Shown one piece after another: positions 1 to 8,033 of a DNA stretch of 64,000 nucleotides (positions within the stretch are counted from its first letter, which is position 1; each line of letters opens with the position of its first letter). This DNA is from DATBQN01 sp963755825 (GTDB lineage: Bacteria > Acidobacteriota > Thermoanaerobaculia > Multivoradales > UBA5704): the NCBI GenBank assembly GCA_963755825.1, contig CAVWLA010000001.1, forward strand, positions 1,550,001 through 1,614,000, written 5' to 3'. The notes beneath the pieces were generated by a model. That model saw nothing but the letters and a program-made list of their open reading frames with translations, searched no databases and had not been told where the DNA came from. The translations under genes were made by a program, and so were the position numbers.

Positions 1-137
1 ACGTCCGCGGCGCGGGCGAGGCGCTCTTCGCCGAGATCGAGCGGCGCGGCCTCGCCGGCATGCTGGCGCGGCGGCTCGACTCGCCCTACCGCGGCGGCCC
101 GAGCGCCCGGTGGCTGGCCATCCGCGCCCGCCGCTGA
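1..137 (+). CDS. C-terminal end of an ATP-dependent DNA ligase-like protein (5' truncated by window)
   Basis: The reading frame is open from base 3 and stops with TGA at 135-137, giving about 44 residues. The segment GEALFAEIERRGLAGMLARR, followed by LDSPYRGGPS, matches the part of ATP-dependent ligase adenylation domains (LigD-type) that precedes nucleotidyltransferase motif V. In active ligases motif V is a lysine-containing WLKxK. Here it reads WLAIRARR and the protein stops at once, so the motif V lysine and the OB-fold domain that normally follows are missing. This may be a degenerate or repurposed ligase-like domain. The N-terminal part lies outside the window, so activity cannot be judged. 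Confidence 0.6.
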   Translation, partial: VRGAGEALFAEIERRGLAGMLARRLDSPYRGGPSARWLAIRARR

Positions 138-153
138 ACCGCCGACCGGGCGC

Positions 154-492
154 CTACGGCGTCGACAGGTCGACCACCGCGGCGCCCGGCGCGTTGGCCT
201 TCACCGAAGCGATCCCCTTCTCCATCGCCTCCGTCGTCGTGTACCGCTCGCTCGCGCCGATCACCTCGCCGTTGCCCGCCTTGAGCACGAAGTGGTGCTG
301 GCCGCCGGCGCCGGTGCGGCGGTCGTAGCGGCCGTCGTCGGGGGCGTTGGCCTTCACCGAATCGATCCCCTTCTCGGCGCTCGCCTTCGCCTTGTACATC
401 TCGCTCGCCAGGATCTTCTCGCCGTTGCCGGCCTTGAGATGGAAGTAGAACTGCTGGTCCTTGGAACGCTGGATCTCGAACTTTCCGGGCAT
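154..492 (-). CDS. YegP-family protein (tandem DUF1508)
   Basis: This 112-residue protein has two copies of the DUF1508/YegP fold: FYFHLKAGNGEKILASEMY with EKGIDSVKANA, then HHFVLKAGNGEVIGASERY with EKGIASVKANA. These are small stand-alone bacterial proteins of unknown biochemical role. The start at 492 (MPGKFEIQ) is chosen because a strong purine-rich ribosome site, AGGAGGAGGAGACGG, lies just upstream. An in-frame upstream start would add only an Arg-rich stretch made by translating that site. The length and the two-repeat layout are normal for the family. Confidence 0.85.
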   Translation of the reverse strand: MPGKFEIQRSKDQQFYFHLKAGNGEKILASEMYKAKASAEKGIDSVKANAPDDGRYDRRTGAGGQHHFVLKAGNGEVIGASERYTTTEAMEKGIASVKANAPGAAVVDLSTP

Positions 493-732
493 CCGTCTCC
501 TCCTCCTCACGATCGGGCGATCGGGGCCGTTCCGCCGGGCGATCCGCCCGAGCCAGCCGCACGCTGCGGAGACACCGCGCGCGTGCCGAAACGCCCCATG
601 ATGTAGGTGCTCCTAAATTATAGGCCGGACTGCGGTCGATGGGAGGGGGGAATTTGACCCAAATCCGCAAGGTTCAAGGCATCGTCGAATAGCGATAAAC
701 TCCTGCTTTCAGCTCGAGACGGAGGACGATCG

Positions 733-2766
733 ATGGCGAAGCGGCGGCATGGCCTGGGCACGGCGGCATCTCTCACCCTGATAGTCCTCGCGGTCCTCGC
801 CGCCGGCCCGAGCGCCGCGCAGGCGCCCGCCGCCGGCTCCTTCGCCCGCCTGGAGGCGCGCGCCGCCGGTCCCGGCGAGGCGTTCCAGTCGAGCGACGGC
901 AGCGCCGCCGAGCGGGTGGACCTCGAGCCGTCGCTCGCCCCCGCCCTGCTCCAGCTCCACGCCGAGGAGACCGCCCGCGTCGCCGACTGGCCGGTAGCCC
1001 CCGGCGAGCGCCACACCGTCCTCCTCACCCGCCACGAGGTCTACGCCGCCGGCGCCCGCATCGTGCGGGTGGAGGGCCGCCGCGAGACCGAGCTGCCGCG
1101 CTCCCGCCTCGCCTTCTACTGGGGGGTCGGCGACGACGACGAGGACGTCCGCGTCTTCGCCTCGATCGATCCGGCGACGGGGTCGCTCGAGGGCTTCGCC
1201 CAGACCCGCGCCGGCCTGCACGAGCTGCGCGCCGTCGGCGGCCGCCACGAGGTGGCGAAGCCCGAGACCTTCCTGCCGGCCGCCGCCACGGCCGACGGTC
1301 CACCGAGCTGGACCTGCGGCGAGGAGAGCCTGCCGAAGAACCTGGCGCTGCCCTGGACCGCGCTCACGGCGCAGGCGCCGGCGGGCGCCGACGCCCTCCC
1401 CCTCGCCACCCTCTCGAGCGCCACCGTCGCCTTCGACACCGACAACGAGCTGATGCTCAGCAAGTTCAACAACGACACCACCGCCGCCACCAACTACCTG
1501 GCGAGCCTGGTCGCCGCGATCGACGTGATGTACGAGCGCGACCTGAACATCCGCCTGGTGCAGGGGATGACCTTCCTGCGCGTCTCGACGACCGCCGATC
1601 CCTACGTGCAGGTCGACACCTCGGGCGCCGACGGCAACGAGCTCAATGAGTTCTCGACCTACTGGGGAACCAACTACGGCAGCGTGCAGCGCATGGTGGC
1701 GGCGATGATCTCCGGCAAGCAGGGCTCGTCGAACTCCGCCTCCGGCATCGCCTGGGTCGGCGGCCTCTGCTCGACGAGCTTCGGCTACAGCTTCAGCCAG
1801 GTGTTCAAGATCAACTACCTCGCCGGCGACGCCCTCGTCGTCGGCCACGAGATCGGCCACAACTTCGGCACGCCGCACACCCACTGCTACACGCCGCCGA
1901 TCGACATGTGCTTCAACACCGAGCCCGGCTGCTACTCCGGCCCCACCAGCTGCCCGGCGGCGCAGACCATCAACGGCGTCACCAACGTCGCCGGCACCAT
2001 CATGAGCTACTGCCACCTGCTCGGCGGCTGCACCTCGTCGATGGTCTTCCATCCGCGCACGGTGACGCTCATCACCCCCGACATCACGAGCGCGCTCAAC
2101 GTCTGCATCTTCCCCATCAACAACTCGCCGACCGTCAGCGGCGTCACGCCGCGCGGCGGCACCACCGCGGGCGGCTCGCCGGTCACCATCACGGGCACCA
2201 ACTTCCAGGCCGGCGCCACGGTCTCCCTCGGCGGCGTCGCGGCGACCTCCGTCACCGTCGTCAGCGCCACCAAGATCACCGCCGTCACCGGCGCGCACGC
2301 GAGCGGCCTGGTGAGCGCGAGCGTCACCAACTCCGGCAGCCCGGCGGGGACGCTCTCCAACGCCTACTTCTACAACCCGCCCGCCACGGCGGCCACCTTC
2401 TTCACCCTCCCCCCCTGCCGCATGCTCGACACCCGCAACCCGGCCGGTCCGCTCGGCGGTCCGATCCTCGCCGGCGGCAGCACCCGGACCTTCAGCCTGA
2501 TCGGCGCCTGCGGCGTTCCGGCCGGCGCCACCGCGCTCTCGGTCAACGTCACCGTCACCAGCCCGACCGCCGCCGGCTTCCTCGCCATCTATCCCGGCAA
2601 CGCCATCCCCTTCGGCACCAGCGCCATCACCTTCTCGGCCGGCCAGACGATCGCCAACAACGCCATGATCCTCCTCGCCACCGACGGCAGCGGCACGGTG
2701 AGCGTGCAAAACGGCGGCGCCGGCGGCACGCACGTCATCCTCGACGTCAACGGCTACTTCCAGTAA
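733..2766 (+). CDS. Secreted metzincin metallopeptidase with IPT/TIG and C-terminal DTR domain
   Basis: A Sec signal peptide occupies roughly residues 1-30, ending at AAQAP. The zinc site HEIGHNFGTPHTH starts at His372 and has the HExxHxxGxxH pattern of M12-type metzincins, so this is an exported zinc endopeptidase. An IPT/TIG immunoglobulin-like domain follows at about 465-545. The last 125 residues form a domain that opens CRMLDTRNP and ends VNGYFQ; it recurs three more times in this window. GGAGGACGATCG precedes the ATG. The stop codon lies inside a 14-bp sequence repeated 20 kb downstream, which makes the 3' end of this gene a candidate integration site for the adjacent island. Confidence 0.9.
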   Translation: MAKRRHGLGTAASLTLIVLAVLAAGPSAAQAPAAGSFARLEARAAGPGEAFQSSDGSAAERVDLEPSLAPALLQLHAEETARVADWPVAPGERHTVLLTRHEVYAAGARIVRVEGRRETELPRSRLAFYWGVGDDDEDVRVFASIDPATGSLEGFAQTRAGLHELRAVGGRHEVAKPETFLPAAATADGPPSWTCGEESLPKNLALPWTALTAQAPAGADALPLATLSSATVAFDTDNELMLSKFNNDTTAATNYLASLVAAIDVMYERDLNIRLVQGMTFLRVSTTADPYVQVDTSGADGNELNEFSTYWGTNYGSVQRMVAAMISGKQGSSNSASGIAWVGGLCSTSFGYSFSQVFKINYLAGDALVVGHEIGHNFGTPHTHCYTPPIDMCFNTEPGCYSGPTSCPAAQTINGVTNVAGTIMSYCHLLGGCTSSMVFHPRTVTLITPDITSALNVCIFPINNSPTVSGVTPRGGTTAGGSPVTITGTNFQAGATVSLGGVAATSVTVVSATKITAVTGAHASGLVSASVTNSGSPAGTLSNAYFYNPPATAATFFTLPPCRMLDTRNPAGPLGGPILAGGSTRTFSLIGACGVPAGATALSVNVTVTSPTAAGFLAIYPGNAIPFGTSAITFSAGQTIANNAMILLATDGSGTVSVQNGGAGGTHVILDVNGYFQ

Positions 2767-2767
2767 C
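2754..2767 (+). repeat. Candidate attL (14-bp direct repeat, left copy)
   Basis: CTACTTCCAGTAAC spans the last codons and the stop of the metallopeptidase gene and recurs perfectly at 22963-22976. The recombinase gene begins 187 bp inside this copy, the usual place for an integrase relative to its attachment site. Integration here would leave the host gene's 3' end intact. An alternative explanation is that the right copy is only the orphan tail of another DTR-domain gene, because such genes end in the same GYFQ-stop coding. Confidence 0.4.
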
Positions 2768-2953
2768 CGGCGCACGTCGTCTCGGCGGTTTGCAGGGGGT
2801 CGCACCTGGGCTCGAACTTGACTCTATCTTCCGCTAGAACATAGAGTTACGAGCACCAGGCCATCTCAGGTCATCAGCTCTTGTCTTTGTCGAGTTGTTA
2901 CCTAACAGTCACCTAAGATCGCCTGGCCACTCCTCAACCGGAGGGCTGGTGCG

Positions 2954-4245
2954 ATGCTCACCGACCGGCAAATCAAGAGCCTGAAAACCGACCGACCGCA
3001 GGTCGATGTCTTCGACGGCGACCTCCCGGGCTTTGGCGTCCGCGTCACCAACAAGGCCCGAAAGAGCTTCTTCTTGTTCTACCGCCCCCGGCGCCTGGCG
3101 GACCCACGCCGCCGGCTCCGGCGGGTCACCTTCGGAACCTACCCCCACCTTCCCCTCGCGGAGGCACGCGAGCGCGCCCGTGCCCTCCTCCGCGAGATCG
3201 AGACGGGCAAGGACCCGAGCACCGGCTTGGCCCGGCAGTATGTCCGGCGGCGCTCTAAGAACCGCCAGGGCGCCGTGGCGGCCGACCCGCGGCTCGACAA
3301 GCTCTTCCCGGAAGGCTTCCTCCCCGGCCGGAAGGCTTCCTCCCCGGCACCTTCGGCGAGCTCTCGGCTCTCTACATGGAGCGGCACGTCTGGGTCAACC
3401 TAAAATCGCCACGTCACCACGAGGAGGCGCTACGGCGCGACCTCCTGCCGCGCTGGAGAGACACTCCCCTGGCCGAAGTGACCCGACGGGAGGTCTCCGA
3501 CCCCTTGGGAGCGATCGTGCAGCGGGGAGCGGGAGCTCAGGCAAACCAGACGAAGAAGTACCTCTCTGGCATCTTCAGCTGGGGGCTTCAGCAAGGGATT
3601 GCCGAGAGCAACCCAGCCGCTGGCATGAAGGTCCCGGTCCGGCTCACCCCTCGGGATCGGTACCTTTCTGAGCGGGAGATCTCCGTCCTATGGCATACCC
3701 TCGACGCACAGTCCGATCCTCTGGCGGGGGCCTACAAGACCATCCTATTGACGGCCTGCCGACCGGGCGAAGTGCTGGGGCTCCGTTGGGAGGAGATTTC
3801 CGAGGACGGCAGCTGGTGGGTGCTCCCGGAGGCGCGCTCCAAGAACGGCCTCGTTCATCGGGCCTACCTCACACCACCGATGCGGCAAATTCTCCAGGCA
3901 CGGCGAGCCTTGACAGGGACAAATCCCTTCGTTTTCCCCAAGTCCCGAGACGGCTCAGCCCTCCTATACTTCCAGACCCCGAAGCTCTGCAAGGTTCTAG
4001 GGTTCGACTTCAACCCACATGACCTACGGCGTACTGCGTCAACGCACCTCGCACGACTCGGCGTGAAGGACGAGATCCGAGAGGCCCTCCTGAACCACAA
4101 GAAGAAGGGGCTCCGGGGGGTGTACAACCTGTACGAATATGATCGTGAGAAACAGGAAGCCTTGGTGCTATGGGCGGAGGCTCTCGCCGCAATTACGGCA
4201 GCCCCTCATGCGAGCCGGCGGCGAGATGACGAGCTGTCAGGATGA
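2954..4245 (+). pseudogene. P4-family tyrosine recombinase (integrase), frameshifted by a 20-bp tandem duplication
   Basis: The N-terminal part (from ATG 2954) is a DUF4102-type domain, MLTDRQIKSLK with FDGDLPGFGVRV. The C-terminal part, read from about 3356 in another frame, holds the catalytic domain: Arg in ACRPGEVLGLRW (codon 3760), HDLRR (His codon 4018) and the nucleophilic Tyr in VYNLYEYD (codon 4123). The two halves are out of frame because 3308-3347 is a perfect 20-bp tandem duplication. Deleting one copy restores a continuous protein reading EGFLPGTFGELSALYMERHV. As written the enzyme would be inactive unless the duplication is an assembly artefact. It is the likely mobilising enzyme of the 2.75-23 kb island. 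Confidence 0.88.
3308..3347 (+). repeat. Perfect 20-bp tandem duplication inside the integrase gene
   Basis: Bases 3308-3327 (CCGGAAGGCTTCCTCCCCGG) are repeated exactly at 3328-3347. The extra 20 bp shifts the frame by two and separates the two integrase halves. The unit contains a near-palindrome, GGAAGGCTTCC, which could favour replication slippage. Confidence 0.95.
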
Positions 4246-4563
4246 GTGTCGCTACCACCCCTCCAGGAGGCGGGCCTGGAGCATGCCGAACGTGATCGCG
4301 AGAAGTGCGAGCGCGAACTGGCTTTGACGCCGGTCCTGGTTCGGTGCTCTCTGCCGGTAGAGGCCTACCCCACTAGAGGGGCGCGGCCCGCTCTGCGTGC
4401 CGGGACGATCAGCTATTCAAGACCCTTCATGGCGCCGAGGCCAAGAAGGGCACGCCGAAGGCGTGTTGGAAGACAGTTTCGGGAGGCTGGTCGTCGATCT
4501 CCCACTCCAGCCCCTGGCGGCCTGTATCGGCTATCCACTCTGGCGAAGTGCAAGACACTGCGG
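4246..4563. other. Intergenic region between integrase and SLATT gene
   Basis: No convincing gene is seen. Open frames here have no ribosome site and an atypical composition. The base composition is less GC-rich than the flanking chromosome, like the following defence genes. It separates two convergent genes and may hold their terminators, but no strong hairpin with a T tract is visible. Confidence 0.4.
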
Positions 4564-5088
4564 CTATGGATCGGGATCGTAGTCCCCTGATTGAACCTTT
4601 TTCTGCGCCCTCTTGAAGCACCATTCTGGGGCAGTATAGCTAGCTTGCCTAGCTTTCTCGAGCCGCTTCATCACTCTACGGAAGTCTGCGTCAAATGCGA
4701 CAAACGGCTTCAGGCTAGAGATGCTCGCACACTGCCGAAATGCATCCTGCAAGTTCTTGAATTCGGCTGCCAGTTGAGCGCATTGCGATAGACGTCGGTC
4801 AAATTTCAATGCACGGTAAATCGTCGGGATGACGCCCGCCAGGAAGGCGAGTGCCGCGATCATCACCTTCACCGAGTCCAGGTCTGATTTCGTGAGCAAC
4901 TTCCAGCTCGCCAAAGAACCTAGGATGAGAGGAACAATAGTGAATCCGATCCCCAGCGTCCGCAGAAAGCGCAGCCAGATAAAAAGCGACGTGGATGTGT
5001 AAATGCAGTTGCGCGAGAGGTCGCGGCACTCGGATACCATCGCATCCGTGGCCGCATCCGGCGAAGGGGGCATCGCAGTAGGTAGCAT
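4564..5088 (-). CDS. SLATT-domain two-TM membrane protein (probable CBASS effector)
   Basis: This 174-residue protein has two hydrophobic segments (about residues 47-63, GIGFTIVPLILGSLASW, and about 73-92) followed by a charged, coiled-coil-like C-terminal half. That is the layout of SLATT proteins, predicted pore-forming effectors linked to nucleotide second messengers. The start at 5088 is chosen because it overlaps the stop of the upstream nucleotidyltransferase gene as TGATG, so the two are translationally coupled. In the proposed model a cyclic nucleotide made by the partner opens the pore and depolarises infected cells. An upstream in-frame ATG at 5121 is possible but would overlap the partner gene more. 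Confidence 0.75.
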   Translation of the reverse strand: MLPTAMPPSPDAATDAMVSECRDLSRNCIYTSTSLFIWLRFLRTLGIGFTIVPLILGSLASWKLLTKSDLDSVKVMIAALAFLAGVIPTIYRALKFDRRLSQCAQLAAEFKNLQDAFRQCASISSLKPFVAFDADFRRVMKRLEKARQASYTAPEWCFKRAQKKVQSGDYDPDP

Positions 5089-6050
5089 CAAGTAATGTCC
5101 GTTCCGAATATCCTCTGCCACCTATCAACCGCGTACATGGGCAGCTCGCGCTCTTCGAAATCGGACGCTGTCACAGCCAGTTCGTAGGCCGATTGCGCAC
5201 GCGACACCCAAGAATCGCCGAGCAGCACGAACTCACCGGTGCCAGGGTTAGTCACGTATGAACCACTTTGCTGAACCAGAAAGCCGAAGAAGTCGCGGAT
5301 CAGCCAGTCGTAGAGACTACGCGTCGAGTGGCCATAGCTGAGGGTCGGCAAGAATTTCATCACCAGGAGTTCAATCTGGAACGACTTTAGTAGTCCTCTC
5401 GCGTTACAAGCCTGCTGCCACTGCTTAATCATTTTAACCAGGTCACGGGTGGTCCCCTCCATAGCCGCATCAGACATCTGGATTGCCGCGATCTCTGCTC
5501 GGGGGTCAATCGTCTTGTAGCTGCCGTTATCGTGAGTGTCGCAAATCACATACTGACCGCTATCAAGCGCGAATGCCGGAACGACTTCGACACCGTGGCC
5601 GCTGGTGAAACAAACAACGACCACCTGTCCGTCGCCTCGCATTCGAGTTGCCGGATATCTGACGCTGAGCGCGCCCCTAACCTCCTGAAGTAACTGCGAT
5701 TGCCGATTGCCGCTCCGACCCTGGAATCGTTCATAGGTCTCGTAAGGCAGTACGAAGATGACATCTACATCACGTGGCGGTCGTCCCTGCGTATCCTTTC
5801 CCCATGACCCTTCGATAATGCAATGGGCGCTATCTGAGTCAAGCGCCCAATACGCAGCGTTAAGACACCTAACAACTCCTTCGACCTTTGTCTTTGCATC
5901 CTGCTGCTGCAATGGTGTCAGAAGCAATCTTCGGGCGAACCCACCGAACCGCGCCTCGACCTGCGCATTGACCCGAGCCGCCCATTGTTGCCGGAGGTGA
6001 TCTTCAAGCAGCGAAGGACCGGTCGGCAGGTTCACACTATGTTTATACAC
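5088..6050 (-). CDS. CD-NTase / SMODS-type nucleotidyltransferase (CBASS signal synthase)
   Basis: This 320-residue protein carries the polymerase-beta-type active site: GSWGKDT at 81-87, DVD at 94-96 and a third acidic residue in GHGVEVVPAF (Glu155). This pattern, followed by a helical C-terminal half, fits the CD-NTase family, which makes cyclic di- or trinucleotides on phage infection. GTG at 6050 is the start offered by the open frame; no strong ribosome site precedes it. It overlaps by one base with a SLATT membrane-protein gene, giving the compact two-gene CBASS arrangement. No E1/E2, JAB, HORMA or TRIP13 accessory genes are present. The clade and the nucleotide product cannot be assigned from sequence reading alone. 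Confidence 0.8.
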   Translation of the reverse strand: MYKHSVNLPTGPSLLEDHLRQQWAARVNAQVEARFGGFARRLLLTPLQQQDAKTKVEGVVRCLNAAYWALDSDSAHCIIEGSWGKDTQGRPPRDVDVIFVLPYETYERFQGRSGNRQSQLLQEVRGALSVRYPATRMRGDGQVVVVCFTSGHGVEVVPAFALDSGQYVICDTHDNGSYKTIDPRAEIAAIQMSDAAMEGTTRDLVKMIKQWQQACNARGLLKSFQIELLVMKFLPTLSYGHSTRSLYDWLIRDFFGFLVQQSGSYVTNPGTGEFVLLGDSWVSRAQSAYELAVTASDFEERELPMYAVDRWQRIFGTDIT

Positions 6051-6331
6051 CTACTGCATCTGCGAGACAAGATTCGGGCGACATCAGCGGACGAGACTCA
6101 GCCTTCTCTTGGTAAGGCTCCGAGCCGTTGCCGAGCCGTTTTTATTCTCGACTCTTCCGAGGCCGCGGCTGTGGGAGCTGTGGATCGCCGCCCCGGTCTG
6201 CTCCATAGGCCGGCTTCATAGCCTGTGGAGCGGGGCGCGCGATCCAAGGGGCATGGGAAGGTCCGGGGTGGTGGGTGGAGGCCCGGAGCCTTCCATCCCC
6301 CGTCAGCTTCCATTGTCTTGCCTCGCAGATC
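6051..6331. other. Upstream region of the CBASS pair, bordering the IS element
   Basis: No gene is supported here. It must hold the promoter for the leftward CD-NTase gene. A short GC hairpin (GGCTCCGAGCC at 6116-6126) is followed by CCGAGCCGTTTTTATTC, which resembles a weak terminator on the + strand. Confidence 0.35.
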
Positions 6332-6378
6332 AACGGGACCGGGTTGGTTGATTTCTGTGTAACTCCTCGCCCCGGCCC

Positions 6379-7368
6379 TCAGGCCGGGATCGCGACCGCC
6401 TCCTGTTGCCCTACCTGGAGCTTCTCGAGCTTTTCCTTGGCCGCCTTTGCCCAGGTCTGCCAGGCCGGCAGCTGCACCGCCTTGCCACCTTGGTAGACCT
6501 CGAGCGGCGGGATCGGATCGCCGCCGGCTTCAGGTACCAGGGCCCAATGCGGCCGGATCTCGTTGTACCGCTGCCGGAATGCGTCGAGCTTCTCGCGCGC
6601 CTCCGGCGGCGAGGCGTACAAGTGCCAGTAGACCTCCTCGGCCTTGAGCGTGCGGTGAAACCGCTCGAGCAAGCCCAGCTGCTCGGGCGTCCGATAGCGA
6701 GTCCGCACGTGGTCCAGGCTTCCGGCGATGTGCCCCCGAAACCGACGCGACAAGAAGCTCGACCCATTGTCCGTGACCAGCGTCGGCCGCCGTGCGAGCG
6801 GGCCGTGGAGCCGCTCGGCTTCGGTCTTGGCTTTCTCGATGCCGACGATCAGAGACGCCGCATCGAAGCTGGGTGATAGGTGAATCGCCAAGAGGTACCG
6901 GCTGAAGTAGTCGACGACCGTCACCGCGTACCACCAGCCGTGGCCCGGAATGTGGAGGTAGGTCACGTCGGCCTGCCAGAGCTCGTTCGGGCCCTGCGGC
7001 AGCAGCTCGAACAGCTTGGCCGCCTGGTACAGCTCGGTATCGCGGCTGCGCTTCTTGATCAGCAGGCCGGCGGTCTTCAAGACTCGGTACACGAAGCGGT
7101 CCGTGACCCGCTGGCCAGCCCGGCGAAGCACGACCGCCAATCGCTTGTAGCCCCACCACGGGAACTGCTTGGCGAAGCCGATCACTACCGCAGAAAGCTG
7201 CGGATCGAGTGGCCGCGGAGACGGCCCAGGACGCCGCCGCGCAACCACCGGTCGGCGGAAGAAGCTCGAGCACGGCAGGCCCAGAGCACGGACCACCTGC
7301 TTCAGGCGCACCGTCGGCCGGCTACGAACTGCGTCCCGAATCATGCTGCGAAGCAGCTCACTCAGCAT
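6379..7368 (-). CDS. IS3-family transposase OrfB (DDE integrase domain)
   Basis: This 329-residue protein has an N-terminal HTH_21-like region (FPWWGYKRL at about 69-77) and an rve/DDE core: Asp134 in QADVTYL, Asp200 in VTDNGSSF and Glu235 in LLERFHRTLKAE. The 34 residues between the second Asp and the Glu match the D,D(35)E spacing of IS3 and retroviral integrases. It overlaps the end of orfA. A run of seven A residues just upstream in orfA (AAAAAAAC in the sense strand) could serve a programmed frameshift to make an OrfAB fusion, as in many IS3 members. The frame is intact, so the element may be functional. Confidence 0.9.
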   Translation of the reverse strand: MLSELLRSMIRDAVRSRPTVRLKQVVRALGLPCSSFFRRPVVARRRPGPSPRPLDPQLSAVVIGFAKQFPWWGYKRLAVVLRRAGQRVTDRFVYRVLKTAGLLIKKRSRDTELYQAAKLFELLPQGPNELWQADVTYLHIPGHGWWYAVTVVDYFSRYLLAIHLSPSFDAASLIVGIEKAKTEAERLHGPLARRPTLVTDNGSSFLSRRFRGHIAGSLDHVRTRYRTPEQLGLLERFHRTLKAEEVYWHLYASPPEAREKLDAFRQRYNEIRPHWALVPEAGGDPIPPLEVYQGGKAVQLPAWQTWAKAAKEKLEKLQVGQQEAVAIPA

Positions 7369-7670
7369 GAGCCGGCCCGGAGTTTTTTTAAAATGTCGTT
7401 GGCGATCGACAGCTCGCCGATGATCTGCGCCCGCTTCGCCAGCTCTCCCTCCAGCTGCTCGATGCGGCGGGCCGCCGCCGCCGCCACCGAACCATCCGGC
7501 TTGGCCAAGCCCGTCTTGCCCGCCGCCAGGAACGCTTCGCGCCAGCGGTAGATCGTCACCTCGCTCACCTGGTACCGCCGCGACAGCGCAGCCGCCGACT
7601 CCTCCCGCCGCAGCAGCGCCAGAACCACCTCCAGCCGCTCCTCCGCCTTCAGCTCGCTCTTCTTCGCCAT
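7362..7670 (-). CDS. IS3-family transposase OrfA (HTH protein)
   Basis: This 102-residue protein has an HTH_Tnp-type helix-turn-helix (ALSRRYQVSEVTIYRWREAF, about residues 28-47) and a C-terminal leucine-zipper-like helix (IEQLEGELAKRAQIIGELS). OrfA proteins bind the terminal repeats and regulate transposition. The gene starts with ATG at 7670 and overlaps orfB by seven bases. Confidence 0.88.
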   Translation of the reverse strand: MAKKSELKAEERLEVVLALLRREESAAALSRRYQVSEVTIYRWREAFLAAGKTGLAKPDGSVAAAAARRIEQLEGELAKRAQIIGELSIANDILKKLRAGSC

Positions 7671-7751
7671 CCTGGGTCTCCCTTGTCGGCCTATCGGCCT
7701 TACTCTACCCAGGTCCCAAGATCTACGAGCTATACAATCAGGAGAAGCACG

Positions 7752-7970
7752 ATGAGACAGGATGTGCAGGAGAATCGCCCGGCGATGGCGTTGCGCTGCC
7801 GGGAGGTTGTGCGACGGACGGGTCTAAGTCGAGCGACCATCTACCGCCTCATGACGCGGGGAGAGTTCCCGCGACAGCACCAACTCTCCAGTGGCAGGGT
7901 AGGCTGGAGCGAGCTGGAAATCGAGCGTTGGCTCAGGAGCCATCTCGGCGAGACGAAGACTTCCTTCTGA
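7752..7970 (+). CDS. AlpA/excisionase-like DNA-binding protein
   Basis: This 72-residue protein contains a MerR-like winged helix, CREVVRRTGLSRATIYRLM, followed by FPRQHQLSSGRVGWSELEIE and RWLRSH, the usual signature of AlpA-type phage regulators. AlpA relatives activate integrase expression or act as recombination directionality factors in P4-like elements. This fits the P4-type recombinase at the island's left end. ATG 7752 is preceded by CAGGAGAAGCACG. It lies 33 bp beyond the proposed IS end, so the IS may have separated it from its former neighbours. Confidence 0.8.
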   Translation: MRQDVQENRPAMALRCREVVRRTGLSRATIYRLMTRGEFPRQHQLSSGRVGWSELEIERWLRSHLGETKTSF

Positions 7971-8033
7971 GCGAGAGGGGCCCATGCCCTCGCTCGCCCT
8001 CAGCCTCCCGGCCGGTTCGTCCATCGTGGGGAC

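Larger units (their letters stand above)
6332..7718 (-). mobile_element. IS3-family insertion sequence
   Basis: Two overlapping transposase frames on the minus strand (7362-7670, then 6379-7368) give the IS3 orfA/orfB layout. Candidate imperfect terminal inverted repeats are GGGACCGGGT near 6335 and, on the complementary strand of the other end, GGGACCTGGGT (bases 7707-7717). AGATC flanks both ends (6327-6331 and 7719-7723), compatible with a short target duplication. The termini are my reading and may be off by a few bases. The element sits between the CBASS pair and an AlpA-like gene inside the island. Confidence 0.7.

Noticed and set aside
2767..2953. tRNA gene as the integration target of the P4-type recombinase
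   Set aside because: No cloverleaf could be folded from this stretch. Only a TpsiC-like word (GGGCTCGAAC) is present, without acceptor or anticodon arms.
4246..4590. Short plus-strand gene after the integrase
   Set aside because: No ribosome site, unnatural composition, and it runs into the end of the convincing SLATT gene on the other strand.
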